Shown: piece by piece, positions 13,221 through 23,316 of the stretch
How the letters are laid out: every line of letters starts with the position of its first letter
Position numbering within the stretch: the stretch's first letter is position 1
Origin: Rotaria macrura
Lineage: Eukaryota; Rotifera; Eurotatoria; Philodinida; Philodinidae
Length of the DNA stretch: 64,000 bases
Assembly: GCA_900239685.1 (NCBI GenBank)
Contig: OENT01000062.1
Location: 186,001-250,000, forward strand
Reading direction: 5' to 3'
Notes under the pieces: generated by a model
What the model was told of the DNA's origin: nothing
What the model saw: only the letters and a program-made list of their open reading frames with translations
The model's database searches: none
Position numbers and translations under genes: made by a program

Positions 13221-15060
13221 TCATTGATTGATTCCCATTATTTGTAACCATTTGAGTTCTTCTCGAATTTTATTTTTTCCATGCCACGGATTATTACCCA
13301 ATGAGTGTCCTTCATTTGGAAAAGTAAGTAATTTTACTGGTATACCAAGATAATGAAGGCGGCATTCGAATATGTAACTTTGCCTGGCGGGCAATCGATT
13401 ATCTTTTTCACCTGTAATGATATATGTAACTGTACGTATTCTGTCGAGCTGATAAATAGGCGCTTCATTTTGATAAGTATGCGGTACTTCCCATGGAAAT
13501 CCTCCGAACAAGTCGCTGATTATTACTGGTAAATCCATCGTACCCCATACTGAAGTATAATCAACAATTCAAGCACGTGACAAAGCAGCATTGAAGCGTT
13601 TAGTTTGTGTAATCAACCAATTCGTTAAAAGACCACCATAGCTATAACCAGCAACAGCAATTCTGTATGGATCAACAATGCCTTCTTTAATTAATTGATC
13701 AACTCCACATAAAATATTTTTTCTTGGTCGAGACAAGGCTTATTACAAATCTCATTAAGAAACTGATCACCATAGCCAGTTGAGCCTCGATAGTTGGGTT
13801 CTAAGAGTAAACAACCTTGGGAAGCTACTAAAGGAGCCCACTGATACCAAGCTAGATTAAGCATATTTGGACTGGCCCAATATGGACCACCATGAATATG
13901 AACTAAGAGAGATAGATTTTTAGATTCGAATTCTCCTGGGGGATAGTGCACTTTTCCTTCAATCCCTCGTTGATCATCGCCATCGGCTCAACTGTACACT
14001 TTTGTTTGTGGTAAATTTCTTCGAGTAAACAGTTCATTTTCGTTGGTTATTACTTGAGCTGATTTCAATTGATCAATATTGTTAATCAAATAAACTTCCA
14101 TTGATTTTTGGGACGACGAATAAACAAATGCAATCAGTCCCTTACTACTGGATGATGCAATTGATCCAAATGTTCCATTTCATCCTGCGTGTTCAAGTAA
14201 ATATTCTATAGATGATTGTTAAGTATAAATTTGTATTTCTGTTCCTACTTGCCCAAGAATGTAAACACCAGAATCCGGCTTAGTTTTGTGTTCCATAATG
14301 GAACAACGAAAGTTTTCTCCTAAGCGTGTAATCTGTCTATTGTTTAAGTTAAATGAATACAGACGATATTGTGTATCGTTTGCGTTTCTTTTCTTCGAAC
14401 TAAGAGTGAAAGTTCGAAAAAGTGATTGCTGACCATCGATTGTCAATTGTATTCGCATTTCGAATGCTTCATTGTTTGTCAGTTTTTTCAGTGTGGATGT
14501 ATTGTGAAGATCAATTGAATATATTTCAAAATCATCTAAGTTTTCGACAAGTGTAGATGCGGATGAAAAGATAAATTTTTCTTTAAATGAAACATAGAGA
14601 AATTCATCGATGAGAAATGACACGTTTCTAATGATGCTTCTTTCAACAATTAATGGGCGATTGTTTGAATTGATGTCCATACGAAAAATTGTACTACTTG
14701 CAAGCATGATACTTTGTCGATGCTGAATAACATCCTTCCGTTCATCTTTATACGAATCATTCTCTTCTACTAGAAATCCCATATTAATGGTTGCTAAGTA
14801 AAAGCATGAATCATTGTTTGACCAGGCGAAAGCTAAATGAGTATCTTTTCCTATCTGCATAGGTAACAATTTTTTTTTGGTTTTGTATATCATAGAGTCA
14901 CAGATTATTTTCATAAGAATTAGTAGTCGATGATGGGCGTCTTGTGTGAATAAGTAAATGTTGGCCAGTTGGAGAAAATTTCAACCATGGAAACGTAATA
15001 TAATCAAAAAATTCATCAAAATTTATGTTTGGCTCAGTTTCAGTGGAACAGTAGGGGAAC
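13221..15060 (-). pseudogene. Broken S9-family serine peptidase (prolyl-oligopeptidase / acylaminoacyl-peptidase type)
   Basis: Reading the minus strand, an N-terminal beta-propeller part (WLKFSPTGQHLLIHTRR, LAFAWSNNDSCFYLATI) leads to a C-terminal hydrolase domain. That domain has LLVHIHGGPYW (oxyanion HGGP), EPNYRGSTGYGDQF, the nucleophile elbow AVAGYSYGGLLTNWL, TGEKDNRLPARQSY (Asp region) and FPNEGHSLG (catalytic His), so all three catalytic positions are recognisable. The frame is broken: in-frame stops lie near 13570, 13989, 14180, 14220 and 14904, with single-base frame changes near 13737 and 14880. The 5' end runs into repeat sequence at about 15061 and no start codon is evident. Because all catalytic motifs are still readable, decay looks recent. 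Four of the five stops are TGA, but elsewhere in the window TGA ends genes normally, so recoding is unlikely. Confidence 0.88.
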
Positions 15061-15165
15061 CAGAGCTGCCAACAGTCCAATTTTTTCCGGTCCTGCGTGG
15101 CCTGCTACGATTGAGTATGACCTGCCTGAAGCCTGGCCTGGCCTGCAGGCCAGGCATACATGAAA
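15061..15165. repeat. hAT-like MITE fragment with GGCCTG words
   Basis: Begins CAGAGCTGCCAACAGTCC, typical of a hAT-type end, directly where the S9 peptidase similarity stops. It is followed by iterated GGCCTGGCCTG / CAGGCC words including a palindromic GGCCTGCAGGCC. No matching far end or target duplication was found, so it is a fragment. A short relative with the same words lies at about 22468-22506. Confidence 0.45.
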
Positions 15166-15697
15166 CCAAAAGAAGTCGATACTTCTTTTTATAACACATA
15201 TCCATTCGGTTCAGTATTTAATCATCATGTTGAAGATTAATGTGGCTGTTTACTTCTGTTTTTAACGGAATTCCCTTTCCTGAGCCGAAATTTTCAAATT
15301 TTTCGTTTCTTGTTGTCTTCTGCTGTATATGTGCTTTGAAATGTAATCTATCTATTGGCGATATATTGAGAATTCAATTATTACCTAACAGTAAAAAAAG
15401 CGAAAATATAAATCGATTACCGTAGAGGTATAGGACGTTTTTCTTTCTTTCGTGATTTTCTCGAACCTGGTATTTAAGTAAAAATTGACAAAATTGCCCC
15501 GTTTCTCAGGCATGATATATTTGATCTAGCTGAAATTTTTTCTACAAGTACTAAATAGTGTTACTAGTACCAATTTTGTTTTTATTTAAAACAATATTCT
15601 TGCGCTGAACTTTGACTGGTCTTACGAAGGAAGCACTATTCAAACAACTTTTTTATTCAAAGGGGATATTACAGAAAGAATTCAAAGTAAACGGCAC
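15166..15697. other. Intergenic stretch, nothing firm
   Basis: No gene or complete repeat seen. A weak minus-strand peptide around 15190-15290 might be a leftover of the S9 peptidase's N-terminus, but this is not supportable. Confidence 0.4.
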
Positions 15698-16090
15698 CAG
15701 AGCTCCGCAGGACGACCAAAAAGTCGTCTCGTCCCGTCCCGCATCCAGCACTAACTTATTCCGCCCCTTCCCGTCCCGTGTTATTCTAACATATAAATGT
15801 AATTTTTTCTTTTTGTTTGATAATGTAGTTGAAACATACTAGTTGATTTCTACTTTCTTATTCAATGAAATCTATTTATTTTACTATTTATCAATTAGAA
15901 GTTGGGAACTGTGGGACCACCTTTTTATGGTCCCGCTTCCGTTAAAAAACTTTTCCGGATCCCGGTCTTGTTGATAAAATGGTTTTGGTCCCGATCTCAA
16001 CGGGACTGGGACCAAAGCCTTCTATTTGGCTAGGACCGGAACTGGACCGGGACCAAAAACTATTGATCCTGCTCATGTCTACCACTGCTA
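15698..16090. repeat. Cluster of GTCCC-word repeat fragments
   Basis: Starts CAGAGCTCCGCAGGACGACC and is filled with CGTCCCGTCCCG words up to about 15780. From about 15910 a second patch carries GGTCCCG / CGGGACC on both strands. The two patches may be pieces of different hAT-like MITEs; their ends do not match each other and no duplication was found. GC content is locally far above the surroundings. Confidence 0.45.
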
Positions 16091-16200
16091 CACGGTGGAA
16101 CTTTTTCGATTGCATCAAGAACACTAATGATGAAATCATTAATTATGTACAATGTGTACGTGATGTATCTGTTGAAAAAAACATTTTCCTATTATTCCAC

Positions 16201-16275
16201 AGGCCGGGTCGGATTCGGGGTGTTAATAGTTTTCCGGGTCTGGCACGGGTTCAAATTTTTGAACCCGTGCAAGAC
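16201..16275. repeat. CGGGT-word repeat with 13-bp palindrome
   Basis: GGCCGGGTCGGATTCGGGG is followed by a hairpin, GCACGGGTTCAAA and its exact reverse complement separated by two bases (about 16242-16269). It looks like the remains of another short non-autonomous element. Confidence 0.45.
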
Positions 16276-16569
16276 TCGAATATGTAGAGACTGATATTGC
16301 AGAATAATAACGACCATTGCTCATTTAGTGGTAGAAGGTGCACTTGTAATGTGGATAGCCCAGGTTTATTTCCCAGATAGTGCACTGATTGTGTCGAATA
16401 TGACAGTGAGCAGTAACTAGGTCGTTTCTGCAACTGGGCAAGTCTTCGAATAAGACCGCTGTGTAGATTCCGCTCAGATATCACTATCAGACTAGAGATT
16501 TAGTTTTTCAGATGCACAGAAGTATGGTACTATTTATTTCATGATTTGAATCAAAACAATAGCATTGCA

Positions 16570-17072
16570 TTAATTGATGAGCTTGTTAAACAGTAAAATA
16601 AAGAACGATTTTAGATGCCAACTATCAGAGTAAGAGGCCGCGATGTTACAGAGGTTTTCAATACAACAGCACTTCTTGTGAGCCGGATTCGGCTTAACGT
16701 CTTTTATGTTTTTGCACATGGATTTACTGCAATCAAAATCAGTAGCCACTCCTCGTTCCACCCATTTCACTTCCTTGGATGTATCGAATATCTTTTTCTA
16801 GCAACACATAGTGAAATAATAGTGGTAAGAAAGCAACAAAAGTAAATAATTACCACACACCAGCCATTTAGCAATGCCGGTTTCTTTGTTACATTTATGC
16901 CATTAGGATCAAAAGGATCGTTGCAGTCATTTGGATTAGAACAACTCCAACATTCCGTAGCACAATCACAGTCAGGTACCGAACCTATAATCAATTACTG
17001 TTTCAAAGTGACGGTCTCAAGCAAAAACTTACCAAACAGAACAAGGAATATGGTAGCAAAGAGTAAATACAT
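16570..17072 (-). CDS. Secreted Ly6/Quiver-like three-finger protein, three exons
   Basis: Minus-strand exons 17072-17033, 16984-16854 and 16797-16570 splice in frame (GTAAGT and GTAATT donors, TATAG and GCTAG acceptors) to 132 residues. The N-terminus MYLLFATIFLVLFG is a signal peptide. The mature part is cysteine-rich: CDC..C..C followed by DCNDPFDP, a mid GWC, DCSKSMC, and a C-terminal CCC..NLCN. This is the Cys plan of Ly6/uPAR-type proteins related to Quiver/Sleepless, in which C-C-x-x-x-x-L-C-N closes the fold. The C-terminal tail SFFILLFNKLIN is hydrophobic, consistent with GPI-anchor attachment. Related proteins act at cell surfaces, in insects on channels and receptors; the partner here is unknown. 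It pairs with the divergent paralogue at 19797. Confidence 0.78.
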
Positions 17073-18539
17073 TGAGTTGCGATGATCGAAAAGGAAGAAA
17101 AATAAAAACATCTTATCTAATTTTTTTGGAAAGATAGCCTGAAATTCTAAGATAAATGGCATGCGTAGTTACATAGTTTATCGGTGTGAATGTGAGTGTT
17201 AGATGTAAGATGTATTAATTTTCTCCATATAGACACTGAATTATGATGAAAAAACTCAGTTTCCGAGAAACTCGTTTAGGCTTCAAGTACAAATGTAGTA
17301 TTGACGTAATGGATTAACGGGAATAACCAAGTTAAAAATCCACGTCAATGGAGTTTTGAAGGCAATCAATTGAAATCTGACATCATATTTGAGTAGTCTG
17401 TATGTGTTTTGGTTATGCTAGAGGAATCTTCAATAGATTCATAGAACTTGATCACAGAATGATGAAAAGTAAGAAATTTTTATCCAAGACTACATTCTAA
17501 ATGTGAGCGTAGCGTTCAGGAGCTTCTCGTATGACCCACATCCACCCTACTGGAAAAGCTATATTAGATTACGATTGCTTTTGAATCACGATGGTGCAGC
17601 GTTTTCTTGGCGATTATGAATGTTATTGATGAAAGCGCAAGAAAAGTAACTGACTAGAAAATTTTAATCTGATCTAGAACTTTTATTTCTAATACATAAT
17701 TATCAAGAGTAAACAGTTGAGCATTTTTTGTTTTAAATCAATTTTAAATCAAAAATATCAAAAAAACCAGTGACTCGATTGAAATGATTAAATTTCAAGG
17801 GGAAACAGCTGATTCCTGATTTCTGTGATTTTTCTGATTAAAATCAATTGGTTTCAATTAAAAAAATTGGAAAAATAACAGAAATTAAAAATCAGCAAGG
17901 GATAATATTGAAGATTATTCTAGTAGATGACAAAAACACCCAGAAAGCTCAAAGCAAATCTCGGATTGCATCCATCATCTCTGATTCCCAATTGGTTTCG
18001 GGTATTAGCGCGATTATGTTCACTAGTGTTTGGTGGCAATCTCAGACCTGGACAGAGTCAGCTTCGAGTAGGGTCGGTGTCCGCTTCTGGAAAATGTTCA
18101 TTAGACAGCTATGGGTTTTTTTGTCTGAGTCCAACAAATCTTTAAACTCTGCAGACTATAAATTCCCGAAAAGTATAGTTTGCACTACTTTTTGAATGCG
18201 AAAAATCGGAAAAGTATCTTACATCTTCGGAGTAACTATGAAGTTCCAAATAAATTAGAAAACTTCATTAAGAATATTAGTATTCATCTGCGACGAGCTC
18301 AACTACGAAAATTTTAGATCCTTAAAGTTCCAATAAAGATCATTCCCACAATATATGCCTAAAGGAAGCTTCTCTGCGTTTCCTGAAAAACTCAAATATT
18401 TCATGGACTTTGATTATCACTGAAAAGATGCAAAAATAAAAACTTCCTTTATTTGTTATTTGATTCTATTAGGGTTAGATGTCTCCCTTCATTTTGTTCA
18501 TAAGATCAAATCTAATCGTACTAATACAATCAAAACAAC
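17073..18539. other. Spacer between the Ly6-like gene and the hAT-like element
   Basis: Upstream region of the minus-strand Ly6-like gene. About 17720-17880 is rich in AATCAATT / TGATTTT words, possibly an old MITE. No gene recognised; the 115-codon frame at 17848-18195 has no coding character. Confidence 0.45.
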
Positions 18540-18547
18540 CACGAGAG

Positions 18548-19264
18548 TAGGGATGCAACGGTGATGATAACCGTTACAATCCGTAACCGTTCCACCGGTA
18601 GCCATTCAAACCGATAACCAGTATAAATATGCAAAACCCGGTATTAGCTGTTAAAAGCCGGAATAAGCGGGTATTAGCCGGTATAAGTGGGTATTAGCCG
18701 GTGTAAGCCGGTATTACCGGTTAATCCTTGTTAATCCCGACTTAACCCGGCTTATACCGGTTATTTCTGACTAACCCCAACTTATACCGGTTGTACTGGC
18801 TTATACCGGCTTATGCTGGCTAATCCCAGTTAATGTCGTGTTATACCGACTTATGCCGGCTAATCTCGGCTAATCCTGTGTTATACCGTTATATACTGGT
18901 TTATGGAGATTCATACCGCGTATCGGTGGAATGGTAACCGGTTTGACCGGTTACCGGTGGGACAGGTCCCAGTACGAACGGGTCCTGATGGAACCGGTCC
19001 CGATACGAACGGGTCCTGATGGAATCGGTCCCGATACGAACGGGTCCTGATGGAACCGGTCCCGGTACGAACGGGTCCTGATGGAACCGGTCCCGGTACG
19101 AACGGGTCCTGATGGAACCGGTCCCGGTACGAACGGGTCCTGGTGGAACCGGTCCCGGTACGAACGGGTCCTGATGGAACCGGTCCCGGTAGGAACGGTT
19201 ACCGGTAAGGGAGGTTACTGTTTGAACGGTTAACCGGTGAATCACCGTCACCAGTGCATCCTTA
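18548..19264. mobile_element. hAT-like MITE with exact 8-bp target duplication and a 31-bp tandem array
   Basis: Ends TAGGGATGCAACGGTG and, on the other strand, TAAGGATGCACTGGTG form terminal inverted repeats. The flanking CACGAGAG is identical on both sides (18540-18547 and 19265-19272). Both features fit hAT. The left half (18600-18900) is built from variants of CCGGTTATACCGG / CCGGTATTAGCC words on both strands. The right half holds seven 31-bp tandem units (18979-19195) based on GGTCCTGATGGAACCGGTCC. There is no transposase. The minus-strand open frame through the array is a by-product of the repeat period. Confidence 0.85.
18979..19195. repeat. 31-bp tandem repeat, seven units
   Basis: Seven head-to-tail 31-bp units differ by only one or a few bases each, inside the 18548-19264 element. 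Each unit contains two copies of a GGTCC-type word plus ACCGGT. Confidence 0.9.
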
Positions 19265-19329
19265 CACGAGAGAGAAAAACAAAACAACAGACATTTGCAC
19301 GCATCTCTCTCTTCTCTGTTTGGAAGACC

Positions 19330-19355
19330 ATATATATATATATATATATATATAT
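19330..19355. repeat. (TA)n microsatellite
   Basis: A run of about 13 TA dinucleotides just right of the hAT-like element. Confidence 0.9.
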
Positions 19356-19796
19356 GGATATTGATAGATGTTGTGAATGACTAGGTGAAAGAAAAGAATG
19401 AAACGAAAATACTTGATGTGAGGGCAGGCCCGTAACAGATTGCATCTCAGTTTTTTGGAGAATACATACATGAGATTTTTCTTATCTTTATAACAAAGTG
19501 GTAGCAATAAATTCGCCGAATAGGAAGTTGGGGCGGAAGTAGATAATAGCAATAAAATCACCACCATAAAAATCATCAGATGACAACACAGGACTGAAAT
19601 CAGAAATCTTTCCAAATTTGTGCGAGAATGAGTTTTCAACACAATGTGATAAGGAATAGTGACTCATATGATTCATGGTGCACTTTTACGCAATATATAT
19701 ATATATGTACCCTATCTCGAAAATTCCTTAGTTGTTTCTTGTTTATGACGTGTCTCATGTGTTTGCGCTTATAAAGTCAAAAGCTTCACAATATCA

Positions 19797-20443
19797 ATGC
19801 CACTACTCTCTACTTTTATACTTCTTATAGTACTAAGTATGTAAGTTTTTTGACGGAAACCAAAAAATGTGACAACAGAGAATGATTGTGTGCATAGTTG
19901 AATGTTCCATCTGTGTTAATGAATGTTGGACCTGCTCTTTTTCCGGCCATGATCGTTGCGGAGATCCGTTTTTATCGTCTAATCTAGGAGTATCGAAACA
20001 ATTGGCCCCCATCAATGGATGGTGCTTAGTGAGTGCTGTTCTTTTGACACCGCTGTATAATAATTCTTGTTCTTATCCCATAGAAAGTAATACACGACAT
20101 GAATTACGCACAATTAGTAGCACGAGGACCAGCTCCAGATAATGAGTGTATTCAATCAGGTTGTTTTCAAATTTCGCGTCGTACATATCTTGAACCAAAT
20201 CGTTTTCATGAAAAATATCTTAACGTATCAGCAGCTAATCAAAAACTTCGTGCACTTCACAATCGACCAACTCAAATCCAACAACAAACAGCTAGTTTTC
20301 GTTTCCCCGACCTTCCAAGGGATGAAGATCTCTGTAATCATTCTGACACTATTTTAAAAAGAAGATTCAATCCAGAGACACTTGGTGTTTTTCTTCTCTC
20401 TTTTTTATGTATTAAGCATAATGTTGTTTCATACCAATCCTGA
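19797..20443 (+). CDS. Second secreted Ly6/Quiver-like protein, three exons
   Basis: Exons 19797-19840, 19881-20028 and 20084-20443 join in frame to about 183 residues (donors GTAAGT and GTGAGT, acceptors CAGAG and CATAG). Signal peptide MPLLSTFILLIVLS. The cysteine-rich part C-x-x-C....CWTCSF....RCGDPF, then INGWCL, NECIQSGC and a late DLCN match the gene at 16570-17072 block by block. The second intron falls at the same place and phase, directly after NGWC-V/L. The segment between the last two Cys groups is longer and Gln/Arg-rich, and the CCC triplet of the partner is lacking, so one disulfide may be lost. The C-terminus is again hydrophobic (GVFLLSFLCI). Diverged tandem duplicate in head-to-head orientation; function unknown. 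Confidence 0.75.
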
Positions 20444-21065
20444 AAAAAATTGAATTTCTAATACTATCTGTTTACGAAAATTATTTAGTTGATCTTTGAG
20501 AAACACGAATGAAAATAGGTGTGGAATTATTGCGTGCGAAAATTCTAGATTTTACTGTTCTAGATGCTTATTAGATTCTATATGATTCTTCAAAGATTCC
20601 CTCGGTTCTGCCTACCCAGACAGACAAGGAAACGACTGAAACGGTGTTTAAACACACCGATATGTAAATCATTAAAAATGTTTGACTATTCGCCAAAAAT
20701 GCGTTAATCATAGTTTACGAAGAATCTCATTTTAACGCTTTTCAGGTATTTTAACGCGTTTTCGGCGACTAATCAAACATTTTTAACGATTTGAGTGCTT
20801 CTCACTAAAATGTCTATAAACGGTCGAAAAATGATTCATAAACGATAATGTAACTAACTGTTTTATCGTCGATTTCAACAGTGGTGAAAAAAATTTAGAC
20901 GCACTCAAAAAAAATCTTTCTCTGTAAACCACGTTGGAACACGATGTTTATTTTCTTCACATATTATTACTAGACTTAAAACACTTTCTTTTCGATAGAT
21001 ACCCGGAAAATGTATTATTGATAGTTTCGTGGAAAGTATTTCTATGCTTGAAAATGACTTTAATT

Positions 21066-21140
21066 ATTCCGCTGTAGATCAGATTCGAACTAGGGACTTT
21101 GGATTTCACTCATCTGATACCATTGAGTCAAGTATACTGT
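21066..21140 (-). other. Degenerate tRNA-like sequence
   Basis: The minus strand carries a box-A-like TTGACTCAATGG with a D stem ACTC/GAGT, and a box-B-like AGTTCGAATCT about 35 bases on, ending CTACAGC. The anticodon arm is too short and the T stem pairs poorly, so this is a tRNA relic or the head of a tRNA-derived SINE, not a working tRNA. Confidence 0.4.
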
Positions 21141-21888
21141 TATCAATATACAAATCGAATGTCTATATATCTTGAATTTCGTATGCGCTTTTTGAACTTA
21201 AAGTAAATTTAAATTACAAGAATTTATATGTAAAATAAATTTAAATATTTCTATGCTAAAACATTTAAAATAATTTTATACAAAATATTTTCGAGTCATA
21301 TTTTCGGCGCTAATGTTGTTTTAAGACATAAAATGATCAATGCTAGTAATTTCACTATTTTAATTATGACTTTTTCAGTATATTTATGTGAATTGTAGTT
21401 TTCTCTGAGGGTGTGATACTGACAATGTTTGGCAGCATCCCGGTTTTTGTATATAGAAGTATGAATTATTTAGAAGGCTACGTGACTTCTATTCTTATGC
21501 AAAAACATAAATAAATCGATAACATTTTCTTTAACATAGATAATCTTGTGAATTCGAGAAACATAATTGTTCACTATAAGTACGTTGAATTTAAGAAATG
21601 AAGGTAAATACGAATGTATATGCTTGAAAAAGTTTTCTTCGTCGTTCACATAGAACAACTTCACCCGAAATAAGAATAAAATATTCTTTTCGATAAAAAC
21701 ATTAGATATTTTAGTTTTTTTTTTAATTGTATTTTAGACGCGTCCGCTTTTAAGCCTTCAAGGGATTCAACTATGTCAGAGTTAATTCATCATGATTTCA
21801 ATCAACCACTGGTTTAAAATTATCATTTAAAGGAGGTTTTAGTCTATCAGAGTGGGATTCAAGGTTGATTTTCTAGTTTTTTTCACGT

Positions 21889-22203
21889 ATGAATCAGCAC
21901 ACTACATCATTATTTATGTCTGACAAAGATTTGTGTGCAAAATATTGGAATTTCATCAGCAAAAATATTGGTAGTGTCCATCAACATCTTCATCAGCAAA
22001 AACATAATAAGATTCTAAAACAAACTTTAAAGAGGAAGATGAAGGAAGTTCCAGTCATACCCCCTCACACACCATCTTATAAATGGCTGTACTTTTTTCA
22101 TTATTTCGACATTGTCATTTATTTTCAAAGTCTTGTATTACAGAATTTCGTATTTTATTTCATCTTCTTGGTGTACAAAATGAAAGACCTGACTATAGAT
22201 TGA
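21889..22203 (+). other. 104-codon open frame inside the inverted-repeat element, product unknown
   Basis: Encodes a basic His/Lys-rich stretch (HQHLHQQKHNKILKQTLKRK) followed by an aromatic, hydrophobic tail. No family recognised. It may be a leftover of a transposase-like or captured gene, or chance. Confidence 0.2.
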
Positions 22204-22507
22204 TATATTAAAATGATATATCTATTGATACAACAATTTAATATTTTCACTGATAAAATTAAAAGAAAAATTTTTTGTTAAAACGGTTTTATTGACCGAA
22301 AAACTGAAATTAGGCCGTTTTCAACCGTTTTTTCCGAACTACTTTACGTAAAACTGTAAAAACGATTTTAAAGTTTACATTCTAGTCGCAAACACGTTTA
22401 AACGCCTTAAACGCTATAATAACGCGTTTAAACGGTTTTCTACCCGTTAAATGTCTGCCTGGGTAGAACAGGCCAGGCCAGACAGGAAAAAAGTGGCCTT
22501 TTATCAT

Positions 22508-22963
22508 CAGAGATGCGACTAAAATCGATTTATAACTGAGTCGATCGAATCGATTTCCGTGCGGTTAACAATTTTTGAAAACTAAATCGGTTCGGTTCGA
22601 AACTTCTTTGACCGTTTTATCACATTTTTCCGTTTTGCCCTTTTTAAAAGAGAACAATGATTAAACAAAAACTAAAAACCTTGTAGCATTCTTTCATTTT
22701 TTTTTATCATTGTAATATTTTTTTAACTAAAGCTGGATAAATAAATTTATCTATGGTGTACAGCAATTATTAATGCTTAAGACAAACTTCCAAATAACAT
22801 CATAAGTTCCTTAAAGAAATTTGAAAATTGTACAAACTTTTCGGTAGGGATCGGTTCGACTCGGTTAAATGTTAGTTCGGTTCGGTTCGGTTAAAAGTTT
22901 TAAAAATAAAAATCGGCTCGGTTCGGTTCGGTTTAAAAGAATCCTTAACCGATCGCATCTCTG
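22508..22963. mobile_element. hAT-like MITE with CGGTTCGGTT words
   Basis: Left end CAGAGATGCGACTAAAATCG; right end on the other strand CAGAGATGCGATCGGTTAA, an 11-base perfect terminal match. GGTTCGGTTCGG words cluster near both ends. Flanks TTTATCAT and GTTGGCAT agree at 5 of 8 positions, so the duplication is decayed or the right border is off by one repeat (a second CATCTCTG follows 13 bases on). Confidence 0.65.
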
Positions 22964-22983
22964 GTTGGCATCTCTGTTATACC

Positions 22984-23316
22984 GATGAATCGATTCGTCG
23001 ACTTGATTTAATAGTAAATGATGGACATTTCTATGGTATAGAATGTCTACCATTTATTCAATCATTAATGGGCGATCAATGCGAAGTACTATTGATTAAT
23101 ATTGAAAATCGATCAATCGTTCTTGATCTAGTTGAGTAAATGCCTAATCTTCGTGCCCTAACACTTCAATGTCAAGATGATCGATGGAACGATACTAATG
23201 AATCTTTATTAATAGAAGATGAATTTATTCCATGGTTAAAAAGTCATCCGTCATTAAACTGCCTAATCATTAGTGATGAAGGTGAACCATCTGCTATTCG
23301 ATTATGGAATCATTAA
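22984..23316 (+). pseudogene. C-terminal remnant of a bdelloid-type F-box/LRR-like protein
   Basis: A single frame of 111 codons reads through one internal TAA. It starts abruptly next to the MITE with RRLDLIVNDGHFYGIECLPF and continues with a leucine-rich pattern: QSLMGDQCEVLLINIENRS, MPNLRALTLQCQDDR, FIPWLKSHPSLNCLII. It ends IRLWNH. The spacing of MPNLRAL and the IRLW ending are what I remember from a large bdelloid family of F-box/leucine-rich-repeat-like genes. The N-terminal part is missing, probably cut by the MITE. The family assignment is from memory, not a search. Confidence 0.6.

Larger units (their letters stand above)
20613..22465. mobile_element. Long inverted-repeat DNA element of the CGTTTAAACG family
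   Basis: Left end TACCCAGACAGACA and right end, read on the other strand, TACCCAGGCAGACA. Both subterminal regions (20613-20900 and about 22270-22465) are packed with AACGCGTTT / CGTTTAAACG words on both strands. The same ends and words occur in the shorter foldback copies at 38858-39231 and 54015-54365. The 1.3-kb middle has a different composition and holds a tRNA-like patch and a 104-codon open frame, so it is either the longer parent form or a copy with captured sequence. A target duplication could not be fixed. Confidence 0.65.

Noticed and set aside
13221-15060. Stop codon reassignment (TGA read as an amino acid) to rescue the S9 peptidase
   Set aside because: TGA occurs as a normal stop elsewhere in the window, and the gene also has TAA stops and frame changes.
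18901-19287. Minus-strand open frame of 128 codons with repeated Pro/Gly/Arg peptides
   Set aside because: It is the translation of the 31-bp tandem array inside the hAT-like MITE; the peptide repeat follows from the DNA period.
19248-19676. Several overlapping minus-strand frames near the (TA)n tract
   Set aside because: They run through the microsatellite and the MITE end and have no coding character.
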